From Fasciola hepatica (taxonomy: Eukaryota; Platyhelminthes; Trematoda; Plagiorchiida; Fasciolidae): a stretch of DNA of 64,000 bases. This document shows, piece after piece, positions 23,059-35,060 of the stretch. The notes under the pieces were generated by a model. It saw only the letters and a program-made list of their open reading frames with translations. It had not been told where the DNA came from and did not search any database. The DNA is taken from assembly GCA_948099385.1 (NCBI GenBank), contig CANUEZ040000193.1:6336501-6400500 (forward strand), in the 5' to 3' direction. Made by a program: the position numbers and the translations under genes. Position 1 is the stretch's first letter; the number at the start of each line of letters is the position of its first letter.

Positions 23059-24499
23059 AAGGTTTTTGTGATAGGAAATACTGCATCTCAATGGGATCAG
23101 CAGGGCGACAGCAAAAAATCAACAGCCGGTCCAGAAGAGAAAGATGAAGTACCACTTTGTATGGTTGGTAGATTTGAATAAACGAAACCAGTTTGTAAGG
23201 TTTTTCTAATGAGGATGTGTACATGCACTTGGTATAATAATAGCAAACCTTAATTTGTACTTCTAAAATTCAAAGCAATTAGGAATTATTGTAATGAATT
23301 CCATGGCAAACAAACACCTGATTTGTCACGCTATTTAGATTTGAATTATATATTATTATAAGGAAAACCGAATCGTTGGTGAAGATTTTCACAAGATGGT
23401 GATTTATGATATATTAGGGGTTTAAAAATCCTTTCTGGAGCCAGATTATTTCGAGAATTTGTGCGCGAATCATATTTGAATGCTGAGCTTTCTAGAGGCC
23501 ATGTCAGCATAAGGCGGATTTGCAGGCACGTTCATGGAAAGTTCACGTATTCATTCTGAGTCAATTTATCATTGCATAGATAGATAGATAAGTTATCACT
23601 ACCCGGGCTGAAGCATAATTACCTATCAATAAGATGCAGGCTTATTCCAAAATGTGAGAAGGATATTGACTGCTTATCCACGTAGTGAGTGTGAACAGAC
23701 ATCTGCTAAGATGAAACACGATTGAAATAGTATTCCAGCATTCAGGACTTTCTGGAGTCGAAAGCAGTACATCGTACTGAGTTCAAACGTACCAATATAT
23801 ACATGAATTCGCTGCAAAAGCCATACCGAATTAGTGATGTTCAGTGCGGCAAAGTGCGGACATTGATCATTCTGCTCCCGGTTACTGATACATGATGTCT
23901 CCAAGTGTGTATTTTCCTAAAAAGCTGTGTGACTTCGTACGTATAGAAAGGAATACAATTCCGAGCCATCCAGGACTGTCTAGACAAGAATTTAATGACA
24001 CTAATATCATTTACTCAGTAATAATGGGTACTCCCGATTATAAACATTTGATTGAGTGGTTGAGATGGAGTCGAATTATATCATACCACTTCTATATAAA
24101 TGTGGATGGTTAGAATTGGAAGTTGGATTGTAATACTACTTCGAAATTCGGAGGTCGATCAATTACTGTTCCAGCTAAAATTACTTCTTTCACGTGATTT
24201 CATAACATGAGTGACTTGAGAATACAAATCGCCTCAGACCAGTGGGTTTTGTTTGAAGTTTTTTCTTCTGCCTATTACGTCTGATATGAAAGACTTTGAA
24301 TTGACGTTCCAAATGGTTATCCCGACTTCGAAGAATTCACACTGATTTATGAAACATAAATACATCATTGGAAAATAACCCGCGTGAATACGGATAACTA
24401 GGATTATACAAACATTTTCGTCGCTGACCTGAACTATGTAGCACGATTTGTTCCTTGAAAAGGGCAGTGGTAAGTTATGAACAAATCATTGCACCACAT

Positions 24500-25165
24500 A
24501 TATTGAGTATCCCAGCTGAAAGACTGATTTGCGGCAAGCATTATCATATCTTGTTTGTCTTTAATGTGAGCAATTTACATGTGTATGAATGTAATCTACT
24601 TTTGCGGAATATGATCCACCACATTTTGTCTTTCCGTGTCGAACCCGATGAGCCTCTACAAAACGGATTTGATCTCGGTTGTCCGTTACGAAAATCACTA
24701 ACAAATCAAACAGGAAGGGATCAAAACACAAACCCCACCACATTACCTGCATTCAAGTAATTTTAAATGAGCCAAATGGTACTATGTATGGATGAATTGA
24801 TGAAACTGTCCAGAATGCACACGGCTGGTTTTGCGGTTGTTGCCACCAATCTACTGAGCGTACCCGGTGCTTCCCCGGCCAACCATTCTATACTTGACCA
24901 CTAAACTGCTTCCGGTGACAATCCATATCGATCGCATTTCAGTTCTCACTACTGGAACAATAGCCAGTAGCCAATAAGCATGAGGTTCTGTGGATAAATT
25001 GAATGGTTAATATTCTCGATCGGGTAGTCAATAGTACTATTTCGTACTAATTCTTTCTGCCACCAACGACATCACAATAAATGTTAACGCCATTTACATA
25101 TCATTGTGAGGCCTATGTATTATTTGAATTCGTTTGCTCCTTCCAATCACTGCAACGAACATGAA
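24500..25165. other. About 665 bases present in B1 and absent in B2
   Basis: B2 passes directly from the TATGAACAAA region (59628) to GAACTGACG (59690) with only about 50 unrelated bases, whereas B1 has 665 bases in between. The segment includes most of a 101-codon plus-strand frame (24455-24760), with no domain recognised. No terminal repeats were seen. Confidence 0.55.
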
Positions 25166-26579
25166 AGAGAAACTGACGGGTCAAACAGAAACTAGCTCCT
25201 CATTCATAAATTTTGTTCTAATTTCGCTGATCGCTCAACCAGACACTGTTATTGTCATCCATGATTATTACCTCCTAATTTTACTTGATACTTCATGTTT
25301 GGCTTCATGATTCTACTTTACGAGGTGCATGAATTTCCATCTTTTAGATAGCATTGCGTGGATGAATGGTGTAAATTGGGAATGATAATTTATATCGTTC
25401 CGCAATGCACTGCACAGGAAATCTATACCATACTTGAAGTATTTTGAAGGAACAATTATATTTCCGTTCTGAATGAACCCTCTTTTTAACCTACCTAATA
25501 GTTACTACCGCTGATTTTGACGTTCAGTCATGTTTCTGGGTATTTTGGTCGGAGGGTGAGATATCCATCACAACATCACACGATGGTATTTCAGCATGGA
25601 ATTGTCCGAGCAAGGAGGTTTTTCTTTGGATGAAAAAATAACACATACGCATATCATAAAAACATCACACAAGTATAATGATGTGATACATCCTTTACTG
25701 TACATTGCGACCATAAATTGCTAAACTACTCTGTGAGTTGCACATCCAATGAGTTGCCTTCAACCTTTAACGCCATTTCAACACTACAGGACCTACAAGG
25801 GCCTCATTCTTTCGGTTGCTAACCTAGTTTATCGGCGTGATATGTGAATAAATTCTCGTGACCAATTCCCAATACTCAGTATGCCGGTAAATCGTCCAGA
25901 CTCCTGAACAGTCACTTCGACACTTTTCAAGCTGTTGTGCTTTCGCTCCTTTCCCCTCATTTACATATTCAACCTAACGTATGGCTTCTCAAGAACTGGC
26001 ACGTTTTGCGCTAACGGTGAATGTATTTGGCATTTTGTGTGAACCTGAGAGGACTAAATGAACAGTCGGATAATTCTCAAGACATTGTGAGTGATTATGA
26101 GCAAAGTGATCCTTTCTTAACCCTTCGTAGTATTTTAGGTGTATATTCACTTCATCTCACTCAGCCTTTTCCAATGTTGAGAATACACCGTGCACCATTC
26201 AATTACACAGATTCGAGTCTCCTTAGTACCAAGGAGTGATGTTGAACAATGATATCCTTATATTTTCAGTGGTGTGCTCAATATGCTCTGACTTATCTTA
26301 CAAATTCGACAGCTCAAGCAATTCTGCATTACAGATATCAATACACACTTTCTCTAGTGACACCAATAATACTGTAACTATGTGGACATGAAACTGTCAT
26401 TTGTTGGCTCTCCATGAATACTAAGTTTCTTGCTCTTTTTTCTATCATCTTGACTGAAGTGCGAATAAAATGCTTATATTCCGTCTCTTGTGAAGCACCG
26501 AGAACGATTTCGTTCTCTACCGAGTGTTCAGATAATTCAGCCGATTATTTTCATAAACTTTTGTGGAAAATCGACACTC

Positions 26580-27595
26580 ACTTTTTCCTTTTTTTCTCAG
26601 CGGATTCTGAGAAATTGAGTCAATTTTTTTCTTCGTACTCTTTTGTATGGTATCAGTGCAGAATTCAAGATGATAATGTAGTCAATCGTATATCCTCCCA
26701 AACGAATTTTTACGCGAGCTAAAACATATGGGATTTGTACACTAATATAAATTTAAAAAATGATGGCTTCACGTGGAGTTGCATGTTACTCAATTGAATT
26801 ACCAAAGACCCAGCTTCAAGTTGAATGAATAAAGTTGCAATAATCTGTGTTCTATTCCTCAGCTCTAACGCTCGAAAGCTGCATGCCACACACACGTCGC
26901 CAACATGTCATGCGAGACGTTTATGTGCGACAGCGACCGAGACAAACCACGGATAGCGTGCTCAGCTCCATCTGTCTTTGACCGAGGCCTCCTATCCTGA
27001 ACGTAGCACAAGAATTACTTGGCTGAAAGTGATTGGCGCGTATGTGGTTTGGTGGTGGTGCGTTCATCAGATGATTTTGGATATATTTTTGACTTCCAAG
27101 TGTTGAACAGCGAGCAACAAACTTTTAGTTTGTCGATCGTACATGTTTCATGTGTTCTTTAGAACACGGCCCCGACAAATCCAAATTTTTACTTCATGGA
27201 ACAGAGCTAGGTAAGTTTAGATACTTTCCTGACAACGTAATTTTACGTGGACTGATCAGCAAATTGATCCATGATTTCGACGAGTAATTCAAATATTCAG
27301 AATTGCAATGTTGTTGTTAGCTTCTCCGATATTGAGTAGACGAGATGTAGTGGTTTTGCGAATAATTCGTTTTCATAAATTCAATTAGTTCATCTATTTC
27401 CACATGTGATCAGTAACACGAAGGTAATTTCCACACAGTCAACAATACTTATATAAGGTTATTTCCACTCCGGAATTTTGGTGCTTCATACAAACTCGGG
27501 CTGTGAAAATCCACACGTTCGATCGAAGTTTGTCGTCTAACAACATTCGAGTATCTGATGATGATTATCCGTGCGCGTCGGATGCGAATGCTGCT
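26580..27595. other. About 1.0 kb present in B1 and mostly absent in B2
   Basis: B2 has only about 100 unrelated bases (60905-61010) at this position. The B1 segment contains long T-rich tracts, a CACACACGTCGCC stretch near 26885 and a GTGGTTTGGTGGTGGTG run near 27044. Its right edge abuts a conserved AATAAA-like polyadenylation signal (near 27630) that both copies share, so an inserted retroelement 3' end is possible. No coding domain is recognised. Confidence 0.5.
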
Positions 27596-28618
27596 TGAAT
27601 ATGCGTTTCTGTATATATTCGCTTGCCTAATAAACAATGCACTTCAGTGCCAGTTGGTGTGTCTTCTGTTTTGCTTTCGAGCAAACCGGTCATCATGTGG
27701 ATGGTTAGTTATATGATGTAGAATAGACGGAAGATGTTTTCACACGCGTCCTTGGTTTGCAGAATAAAAACGAAGATGTCGTCTACTTAACGTCCGTGGA
27801 GAGTATCTTGGCATATAACTGTTTTCATTTATTGTTCGGAGTGTGAGACAAATACATCTGCCAAAACCTATCCTAGTCGTTCAATTATTAGTCAAGGTGA
27901 AACAATAGGATTGCGAATCGAACACCTTACAGTCAAGGTTATCCGAGCTGACTCTCAACGGTTTGCAAAACATCTACACCACACTAGCATATTTTTCAAT
28001 GCTGAGCTGAGCGGTGAAGCTGCATGATGAATCCTAATACACAAATCTAATCACTTGTTACTCAGTTGTAGTTCAAAATGAATCGTGAATTCACAAAAAA
28101 TGATTATTCTAGATGTTTCGTCATTGATCACAAACGTGCTTGTATCTAAAATAATAGACATTTTCATGTCAAGAGAAAAATCAGCATTAGTATACCTGCG
28201 GGAAAATGTAAAGAACTACTGATTTTCTGCTCTCCAATCAGTTCTAATCCGATGATAACGTTTACAGACGGAGAGAGGATATCGTAAGCGCATCTCTACT
28301 CGGTTCTTCGCTCGCCGATATATTCATGGCGAACGATGAAAATATCACGATGAATCCAACTGTCAGCTGCGTGTCTCTGTATGAAAGGTAGGTCAAAGAC
28401 ATTTTAAGCCTAGCTGGTGGGCTAACATCATCGAAATTCCTTTCTTGTATTTGGATGAGAAGTTTTTCGGGTACGTGATGGTCGGAAGAACGTTTGGTAA
28501 GAAAAGCTTCTAGAACAAGTTCGGACGAACAAGATCCTAAGTAGTACCAACAGACAAAAGACGACGCAGCAACAGCCCGTCAATGGGCTAGTGAAGCATG
28601 TTGGATGTTTTAGGGAAA

Positions 28619-29494
28619 TTATAAGAAGAGAAATTGCGAAAGCAATATATGCAGCGTAGCGGTGGGGGCCCCGGGAAGGAGATTTTGTTTGAAGTGGGAC
28701 TCTATAGATGCACTGATTGCACTGCGGTCTCGATCGATGTTGGTGTTGGCATTGTGGGGATTGCGGTAAAAAGAAGAAGAATGAAGGGTGGAATCATCGG
28801 CAAATAAATGGATCGAGTTGGATTTAGTGGATGAAAGATCATTAGAAAATAGAAGGAATAAGGTGGGCTGAAGTACTGAACCCTGGGGATCGCTAGCATT
28901 CACAGGAAATGGCTGGGACAGAACTCCATCAATTCGGGCAAAGATGATCCGCTTACGGAGGAAACTTGATGTCCGCGAAAAGAGAGGGGAGGAGAATCTG
29001 AAAGTGAGCAGTTTGACCAGAAGACCTCCGTACCAAACTCGGTCAAACGCTCAAAGATGTTGGGTGAAGCAATGTGTGTTTCTCCATGGTTTTCGAGTGC
29101 AACCGGTCAAAAGTGTGAGATGAGAGCCACTATGTCACCAGTGGAACGGTGAGGTCGGAATCCGTATTGGTGAACACTCGATAGTTCTTCGCGTTCGAGT
29201 AACGCACGCGGTTTTATGGAGACGACAGTTCCGAGTTTTGTTCGAAATAACAGGTATGGTGGGAATAGGACGATAGTTATTCGGGCCAGAAAGATCATCG
29301 CTTTTGGGAATATGAAACATTGCTATGTGTTTCCAGGGGATCGGAAAAGTAGAAAAAAAGGGAATGTGTGTAAGAGAGAGAGAGACAGAAAGGACGACGT
29401 AAGAAATAGGCCAATTCAAATTGCACATGTTAAGGACGATGGGTGGTATGCCGTTTTGATCGGGTGGTTTGTATAAGTCCAGAGAATGCATCAT
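28619..29494 (-). pseudogene. LINE reverse transcriptase domain (copy 1)
   Basis: Frame 29135-29494 contains LDLYKPPDQNGIPPIVL, SLTHIPFFSTFPIPWKH and NNYRPIPTIPVISNK, the RT fingers motifs (KPPGxDGIPxxVL, WK, NYRPI). Frame 29107-29298 adds HQYGFRPHRSTGDI. After degraded palm sequence with a KAFDRVW equivalent, frame 28619-28903 gives DPQGSVLQPTLFLLFSND and SIHLFADDSTLHSS. The catalytic FADD is at 28793-28804 and intact. The family normally reads GVPQGSVLSP and FADDST, so the match is close. It is disrupted by several frameshifts. Confidence 0.85.
29366..29390. repeat. Purine-rich GT/GA microsatellite in LINE copy 1
   Basis: A short GTGTGTAAGAGAGAGAGAGA run sits in the LINE reverse transcriptase. 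The matching position in copy 2 (about 63450-63474) has an expanded GT part and a similar GA part, so the repeat has changed length since duplication. Confidence 0.6.
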
Positions 29495-30094
29495 TTGGCG
29501 TGTCTTTTAAAACCAAAATGGGATTGTTAACAGGAGACAGAGGGAACAGAAAGAAACGATGGAGTAGGATATGTAGGTGAGATGGAGTTTGTGGCAAACC
29601 ATGAAGCGGATTGTCATTGTTTCTATGTGTTTTCTAAACAAGATCGCCAGTGAAATTACATATGGAATGAAATTGGAAGGGCGAAATTTTCCAAAGTACC
29701 AACGTTTCAGGCTACCGGTGGCAGTGGAGAGTAAACGTTCGGTTTCCCAGCGGAAGAAGCTTTCTTTGGCTCACTGCGTGGTTGGCGAGCATCTGTCCCT
29801 GGTATGCACGGAGCAGAGGTGGGAGTCTGTTGTGGGTGAGCCGAACCAGCTGCGAAATGTTGCACATTTCAAGCGTGCATCACGATCGAAAGCATAGCTG
29901 GACCAATCGGAGGATTTGGGTTTGCCAAGTTTGGACAAGTGAGTAATAAAAAGTTGCATAACTTGAAGAACAATGTAGGTAAAGTTAGAAGCGGGAGAGG
30001 AAACGTCTGAAGTAAAGCGGCATTCATTCCAAGAATAGGAGGCTGGGACATCGCAACGTCTATCTCAGTTGGTTGAATTTCAGCTCAAAAAAAT

Positions 30095-30425
30095 TTATCT
30101 CAAAGAAGGTGGAGTAAAATAGTGAGTTAAAATGATGGAATAGGAAATAGTAAAGTGATTAGATGAGTCAACTTGAGAAAGGGCAAATGTGCCCGAGAAT
30201 AGGGAATGAACAGAAGTGAGAATTTGTTGAGGGGTATGGGCATGATCGCCAGCTCGATCGGGAGTACGTGTGAGGAGGTAAACAAGTTGGCATAGGTTGT
30301 TGTCCACGGAGAAGTGTTCGGCTTCGCGCTCCAGAGCCGAAGTGTCCGATGAGTGAATGAACCAATCTTGCTTGTGAACATTGAAATCTCATAAGATGCT
30401 GACGAGTCAGTTGGATCTGCCACAA
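30095..30425 (-). pseudogene. LINE AP-like endonuclease domain, C-terminal part (copy 1)
   Basis: The overlapping minus-strand frames 30095-30307 and 30127-30423 together give NNLCQLVYLLTRTPDRAGDH, HTPQQILTSV and SSNHFTISY. These match the end of jockey-type endonucleases (L-QLVxxPTRxPDRAGDxxxTLDLxLTS, then GSSDHxxIS). The catalytic Asp of the SDH motif reads SNH here, a loss of an essential residue. The upstream half is not clearly visible. Confidence 0.7.
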
Positions 30426-30499
30426 AATAAGGTCAATGTTTGAAGGTGAGATATAAAAGAACGATGAATCGCTACTTTTGGGTGAACGGTGATGTACAC

Positions 30500-31560
30500 A
30501 AAACAGTGATTACAAAAAGTGAGTCGAAGCTTCAGCGACATCAATTGAAATTCACAAGTCGATATCATGCTTCACTCCGCGAATGCTAGTGAGAGTGACA
30601 AGTTTGTGGTCATCTTCCGAGTGAAGAGAGCGTGTAAGACGTCGACTGCGTGTATGGTTGTGTATTTTCATGATTTGTAGTGTAAAAGAAACCAGCAACC
30701 GTGATCCTGAAATCTAAATTGGCAAACCACGTAAGGTCTCAATAGATCAGGCGTAGTAGTTAGTCGGGCAATTTCGGAGCTCTCTATCAGTTGTGTTCTG
30801 TTTTGTGAGATTCCTCGGCCTGGTGCCCTGTGTTTCGTGCAGTACATTAATTGGGCACCGTATCTTTTGATTGTGTTGTGGGTTCAAGAGGCCGTGTGCT
30901 TCCACTGTGTGTGGCATACCAACGCAAATAAGATATTTTATCGAGTCTTAGTGAATTGAGACATTCTTTATCAAGTGTTCCATCGCGTGATATAACAAAA
31001 GTTCATTGCAACTCACGCAGTCATGGAATCAGACATCGTCATATGAACCATGATCAAGCGCACATGTGAGGATTCCTGAATGTGTTTGTCTGCGCAGGTT
31101 TTCACCTGATCTCAAGCGGAAACTCTCCAATTTTAAGAATCAAATAGTTCTTTAAAATAAATATCGTTGGAAGTTGGAAGACGATAGAAATATCCTGCTC
31201 AGTTTTGACCAATTGAGCTGTTTCGTTTATTGACCAGTCATTTGCGGCCTATGAAATCATATTCTCCAGAATTGGCATTTGAACTAACATTCACGAAACT
31301 TTTCTTGGTTTTGTCCGGCTGATTTATTAGGTTTCAATATCGAAGTTTAATTATTCGATTGGGGAAATTGTATATCTGACGAATAAAACCGAAGTTAAAC
31401 AAATTCTGATGCCAAGAACTTTACATCTGCTTGAGGGAGCGGGCTTAATTTCACATATCCCGTAGAGGACGATAGTTGTCTTCGTGTCACCATCCAGGGT
31501 CACAGTTATCCCTAAATAAGTGCATACTGCAGTCCAGGTGTTCATTTAAAAATGGTAAAT
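30500..31560. other. About 1 kb without a recognisable gene
   Basis: No domain-bearing frame. A short dispersed repeat lies at 30690-30780 (listed separately). Beyond position 30000 there is no B2 counterpart inside the window to compare with. Confidence 0.45.
30690..30780 (+). repeat. Short dispersed repeat, copy 1
   Basis: The sequence GTGATCCTGAAATCTAAATT, followed by GGCAAACC, AAGGTCTCAATAG and TCAGG, matches in order the longer copies at 37200-37330 and 41440-41530. This copy is the most degraded. It may be a SINE-like element or a conserved end of a larger element. Confidence 0.4.
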
Positions 31561-31569
31561 TGAAGTTCT

Positions 31570-31914
31570 CATGAGATCAAAGGCAAAATTGCGCACACAC
31601 ACAACTAATGATAGCAAATGAAAACGCGTTACCGGCAAGGCTAACGTAATTATCCATTCTCGCTGTTTGCACAGTTGAGGGTGACGTTGCTTAATTGCTA
31701 GTGCCTCCGCGTATCTCAATAATCGTTGATTGTTTGTGACATAAGTGACGGTGAACGCCGTGCTCAGATAACTACAGTGATTTGTCTCCCACAGGTGTTT
31801 CGTAATGGATGACCTGAGTGTTCTGCGTGCGTTCGATGACGTCACTGATTGTATCTGTCCACTCATTGTTCTTTGTAACCAAACCGGAATATGTTCAACC
31901 ATCCTATTACGCAA
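31570..31914 (-). pseudogene. Penelope-like element GIY-YIG C-terminal remnant
   Basis: The 122-codon minus-strand frame reads EHIPVWLQ, then SSITKHLWETNHCSYLSTAF, then RLLRYAEALAIKQRHPQLC and ITLALP. This is the C-terminal half of the GIY-YIG endonuclease and tail of fluke Penelope-like elements (EHxPxWL, SxIxxHLxExNHxVD, RxLxxAEAxAI, PxLCxQK, LxLPW). The GIY and YIG motifs themselves are missing. It lies on the same strand as the Penelope remnant at 35240-36200 and might be the other end of that element, separated by later insertions. Confidence 0.7.
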
Positions 31915-33690
31915 TTGTCACCTTGACTGCAGTACGCACTAGTGAAGATGCAGCGAAATGGTCCGGAATACATCGTGCAATCTAACGCTATTGATTTCTA
32001 TGTTCAAATTTGTGTCGGGAAAGCTATGTTTCCAATTTCTAAATAAATCTCAAACAATTGAGTATTCACATCCAGAATTATGAAAATTTCCATTTACGAA
32101 AAATTGTTCCATGAGTGTATATTCATCAAACTACTGCAACCAAGCTCATTTCGACGGAATGTAATTACTTCAACAGAAAACGTTGTAAGACTTCCTAATA
32201 TGATTGGTCGCCGCCTGTACTGTTTACAAACAACAAGGAGGTTTTTACAGCAATAAGAAGGCTAAACACAGTGAAAGCAGTCTTCTGCACTGAATCAAAT
32301 ATATGATCACAATCCCTTGTACACGACCGCATTCAAAGAAGACGAACCGCCCCTCCACTTGCATGAATGCTCTTCCTTTTTATTATCGGTATATGGGGCA
32401 AATCAACCTTGTTCAGCTGAGTTCAATTTCCATATAAACAGCTGGTTGGGAATAAACCTCTTTATTATGGCACTCAAAATTGTACAATGCCATACTGTAT
32501 GAGGATCGAGCTTGTCCATTTGCATGTTAATCATCTGCGAAAGTACATTATCAGTCACATGATGATAACGTGTAAGTTCACAGATTTTCATATGAACAGA
32601 ACTATGGAAAGAGCAAAATAAACGAATCAAAGTCAATAATCAGGCTGATTTGATATGAATATTTTCGTAAGTCACGTTCCATAGAATTCATGACAGAAAC
32701 TAGCATCGGTCTTTCTCGACAATGGGAGCAAATTGCTCATCCGTGTGAATGTTTAGGATCATGTGTGGATTGACCACAACTTACCGATAGTTGGGATATT
32801 CTAGGGATAGTCGGTTAAACTCAGCTCACATGTTGCTGTCCATGGTAAACCTAAGGCACCAGAGCACGTTGGAGTGTCAACAGAAGACATGTCGTGGTCA
32901 AACGGTAATGTTCCTCGTACTGACTGCATTGTTAGTTCCTGCTGCATTGCTTGAGGAGCAGTGAGTGGTGAGAACAGAAACATCGGAAAAATGGGTACTT
33001 GACTCGTTAATATTAAAGGAATCTGGATAAATCAACTATTATTTAGTGAGTGGTGATGAGTAGTAGATGGTCAACCGCTCCATATGGTATCTGAGTGAGA
33101 CCACAGCATCATACCACGATAAAGGTAACTATACCGTTTTACCCAGAACGTTAGTCGCTGTCACTTCATTTGGAGCCGAGAAGGTTTTCATGGAAATAGA
33201 GGAGGAACTCACATATTTGTTGACGATGCTTTTGAAATACACGACGTATGGCAACGGACACCTCAAAATCAAACGAAATGCCTATTTTATTAGAAGACAG
33301 AATTTAAGGGAAGAAAATGGATGAAAACACGCAAGGAGGAAAAAAAGAATTCATCGTGGCTGATCTAACACATAATACCTTGAAATTTCGAATTAGAATG
33401 ATGAGGCAATTTTGTGATTAGTATGGTATTGTATGTCGATTAGAGGGCATATTTGCCCCAAAGACACGATTCGGATGAATATATTACTACAAAGTGATGC
33501 AAATTGCGCCTTAAACTGACAAGATTAGGATTTCAATGGAATTCAGTCTTCATATTTCCTCCACTGCATCAAGTAGATTCAAATCTGGGTAGTTCAGTCG
33601 TACGTGGAGTTGGAACATCATTAGGAAAATTGGAGTTAGATGGCGACCGATTTTATGTAGGTTCATCTGCAACGGTCAATTGTATATCAG
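31915..33690. other. About 1.8 kb without an identified gene
   Basis: Only short frames occur, such as 33067-33324 (plus, 85 codons) and 32403-32636 (minus, 77 codons), with no recognisable motif. The 33067 frame is ahead of and on the same strand as the mariner-like remnant, but I see no transposase N-terminal motif in it. Confidence 0.4.
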
Positions 33691-34090
33691 ACTGGGCAAC
33701 AAGCTTTCGGATAAGTTAGTGCTTGAGACAAAAGACCAAGCCTTGATCTCGCTACAAAAATATGCTCAATGGCTCGACTGAAAATTCTCTTTTGCACAGG
33801 ATTGGACCAAATGTACCTATACCCTGGTCTCGAGGATCTCTGGATATAAGTCCAACGGCATATTTCCTGGGCGGTTATGTTGAGATGAAATTTCACGAAC
33901 TCAAGGCCGAGAACCTGGATGAGTTGGAAAGTCGGATCCAACCTGTATGTGATGCGATTCCAACATCAATGCTAGAGGCAGTTCAACATAATATGATTCG
34001 ACGGCTGACGATTTGCTTGGTTCAAGTTGGCAGCGTTTTTTCAGCATCTAATGTGACGGTAAATACGGTGCCTATCAGCAACATGAAACG
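33690..34090 (+). pseudogene. Mariner/Tc1-superfamily transposase C-terminal remnant
   Basis: The 115-codon frame 33762-34109 contains HRIGPNVPIPWSRGSLDISP, then TAYFLGGYVEMKF, ENLDELESRI, AIPTSMLEAVQHNMIRRL. This matches the C-terminal end of IS630-Tc1-mariner transposases: IGRxGPxxWPPRSPDLSPxDYFLWGYxK, followed by the LxxxI and M-L/RRL helices. The conserved SPD is SLD here, and the catalytic third acidic residue (in DLSPxD) has become Ala (ISPTA). The N-terminal two thirds, including DNA binding and the first two acidic residues, are not visible, nor are inverted repeats. Confidence 0.65.
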
Positions 34091-34344
34091 AACTATTCCT
34101 TTTGTTTAGAGCCGAGGAACGATCAAACAGTCTTCTTAAAGGCCAACACGACCTGATTTTGCTCGTTGATCTTGGTTTTTGAAACCAAATTTGAGGTTAT
34201 CGTGGTTCAGGCTCAAATGTCGTTTTAACTCAATCGGTCCAAGAACCATAGTGGAAAATGGAGCAGTTCAATACGCAACAGTCTCGCTTCAGCCGCCGAA
34301 ATTTGACGATGACAAGCAGTGGAACAGTCGAAGAGCTGGTACGT

Positions 34345-35060
34345 TTGTCAGAAAGATATAGTGCGGAAACGACGAAGAGAAATTATTTGACGCCATATTT
34401 CAGGCAACATTTCCCTGATGACATTCTCTAAATTCTCATCAGTTGGAACATATCGCCACTCACGGTGCGATGGACGGTTTCCTATGAGAGCAACTTTAGA
34501 GGCCACAAAGGAGACGAATGGCACTGACAATAATAATTCACTGCAAAACAATGTTGCAATCCGTCCATGAAACAAGCCGATCTATTTGCTTTCGTAACTC
34601 GTGAGTGATGTCGTTGAAAACCGTGTTCCAAGAACAACCGAAACTAATTCAGGTCGCGGTATTGTGAGAAATTTGCACGGTGCCATTTAAAGTTTTCTCA
34701 CCATGAAAAAGTGAATAGGTCCACAGTCAGACTGGAACCGCGAATACCCAGCTGGACCATAACCATTTGCAGATGCAGCACTAAAGATGTGCATCTCTAC
34801 TAACCGATATAGCGGGTATTTGTTTACCAGACATCTATCGACGCGAATGGGAGCTATAAATTTTTTGTTCTTCGACCATTTCGTCCATCCGCCTCGCACA
34901 CAATCAACGGACTGACGGTCCCAATCCAGACAATGATTGCATACACCGCGAAAGATCTGCCTTGCTGGCGGCAGCATAAGAAAGACCAAATCCAAGGGAT
35001 CATACAATATAGCCACATGTTTTACGACAGATAAAAAGCAAGAGTTGCTACAAGTCACGA
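34345..35060 (-). pseudogene. BEL/Pao reverse transcriptase end and RNase H remnant
   Basis: Frame 34687-35058 on the minus strand reads VVKHVAILYDPLDLVFLMLP, ARQIFRGVC, LDWDRQSVDCVRGGWTKW and VDRCLV, ending with FSAASANGYGPAGYSR. These correspond to BEL/Pao blocks around VASIYDPLGLxAP, ARxxxQ, LxWDxxxP, WxxW and FSDASxxGYGAVxYLR. Frame 34348-34575 then gives VSFVASKVALI and EWRYVPTDENLENVIR, matching the end of the RNase H region (FVANRVxxI; WRYVPTxxNPADxxSR). Stops separate the two. The 5' side abuts a Penelope remnant on the same strand. Confidence 0.8.

Larger units (their letters stand above)
23060..28430. other. Non-coding part of block B1
   Basis: No recognisable gene. Besides the segments listed separately, the sequence matches B2. 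Small open frames at 23674-23904 (minus) and 26414-26722 (plus) have partners in B2 (56563-56850; 60640-60885 region) but no domains. A short GATA run lies near 23577-23592. Confidence 0.5.
20640..30000. repeat. Block B1 of a long direct duplication (partner B2 at 52690-64000)
   Basis: Collinear, same-orientation matches run through the block: 20660-20787 with 52690-52812; 21348-21900 with 52813-53375; 21965-23250 with 53935-55200; 23280-24240 with 56220-57220; 24335-24500 with 59480-59640; 25165-26560 with 59680-60900; 27600-28410 with 61010-61850; 28430-29870 with 62240-64000. Identity is about 90% by eye. Between these matches are segments present in only one copy. B2 runs off the window, so the true right end of the duplication is unknown. 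A LINE (28430-30500) was already part of the block when it duplicated. Confidence 0.9.
28430..30500 (-). mobile_element. Jockey/CR1-like LINE, minus strand, copy in B1
   Basis: Read on the minus strand, an AP-like endonuclease (30425-30095) is followed by a linker (about 30050-29500) and a reverse transcriptase (29494-28619). The C-terminal thumb and tail are truncated here by a deletion of about 325 bases that copy 2 does not have. At the deletion point, about 50 bases (28541-28590) are also unique to this copy. The element is inside the B1/B2 duplication, so it inserted before that event. It carries many stops and frameshifts. Confidence 0.8.

Noticed and set aside
23571..23592. GATA repeat as a notable microsatellite or satellite
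   Set aside because: Only about four units long and not retained intact in B2.
25160..25200. Hammerhead-ribozyme-like string CTGACGGGTCAAACAGAAAC (and CTGACGAGTC at 59691)
   Set aside because: It resembles the ribozyme core in part, but the required A after CUGANG is absent in one copy, GAAA is lost in the other, and stem II cannot form.
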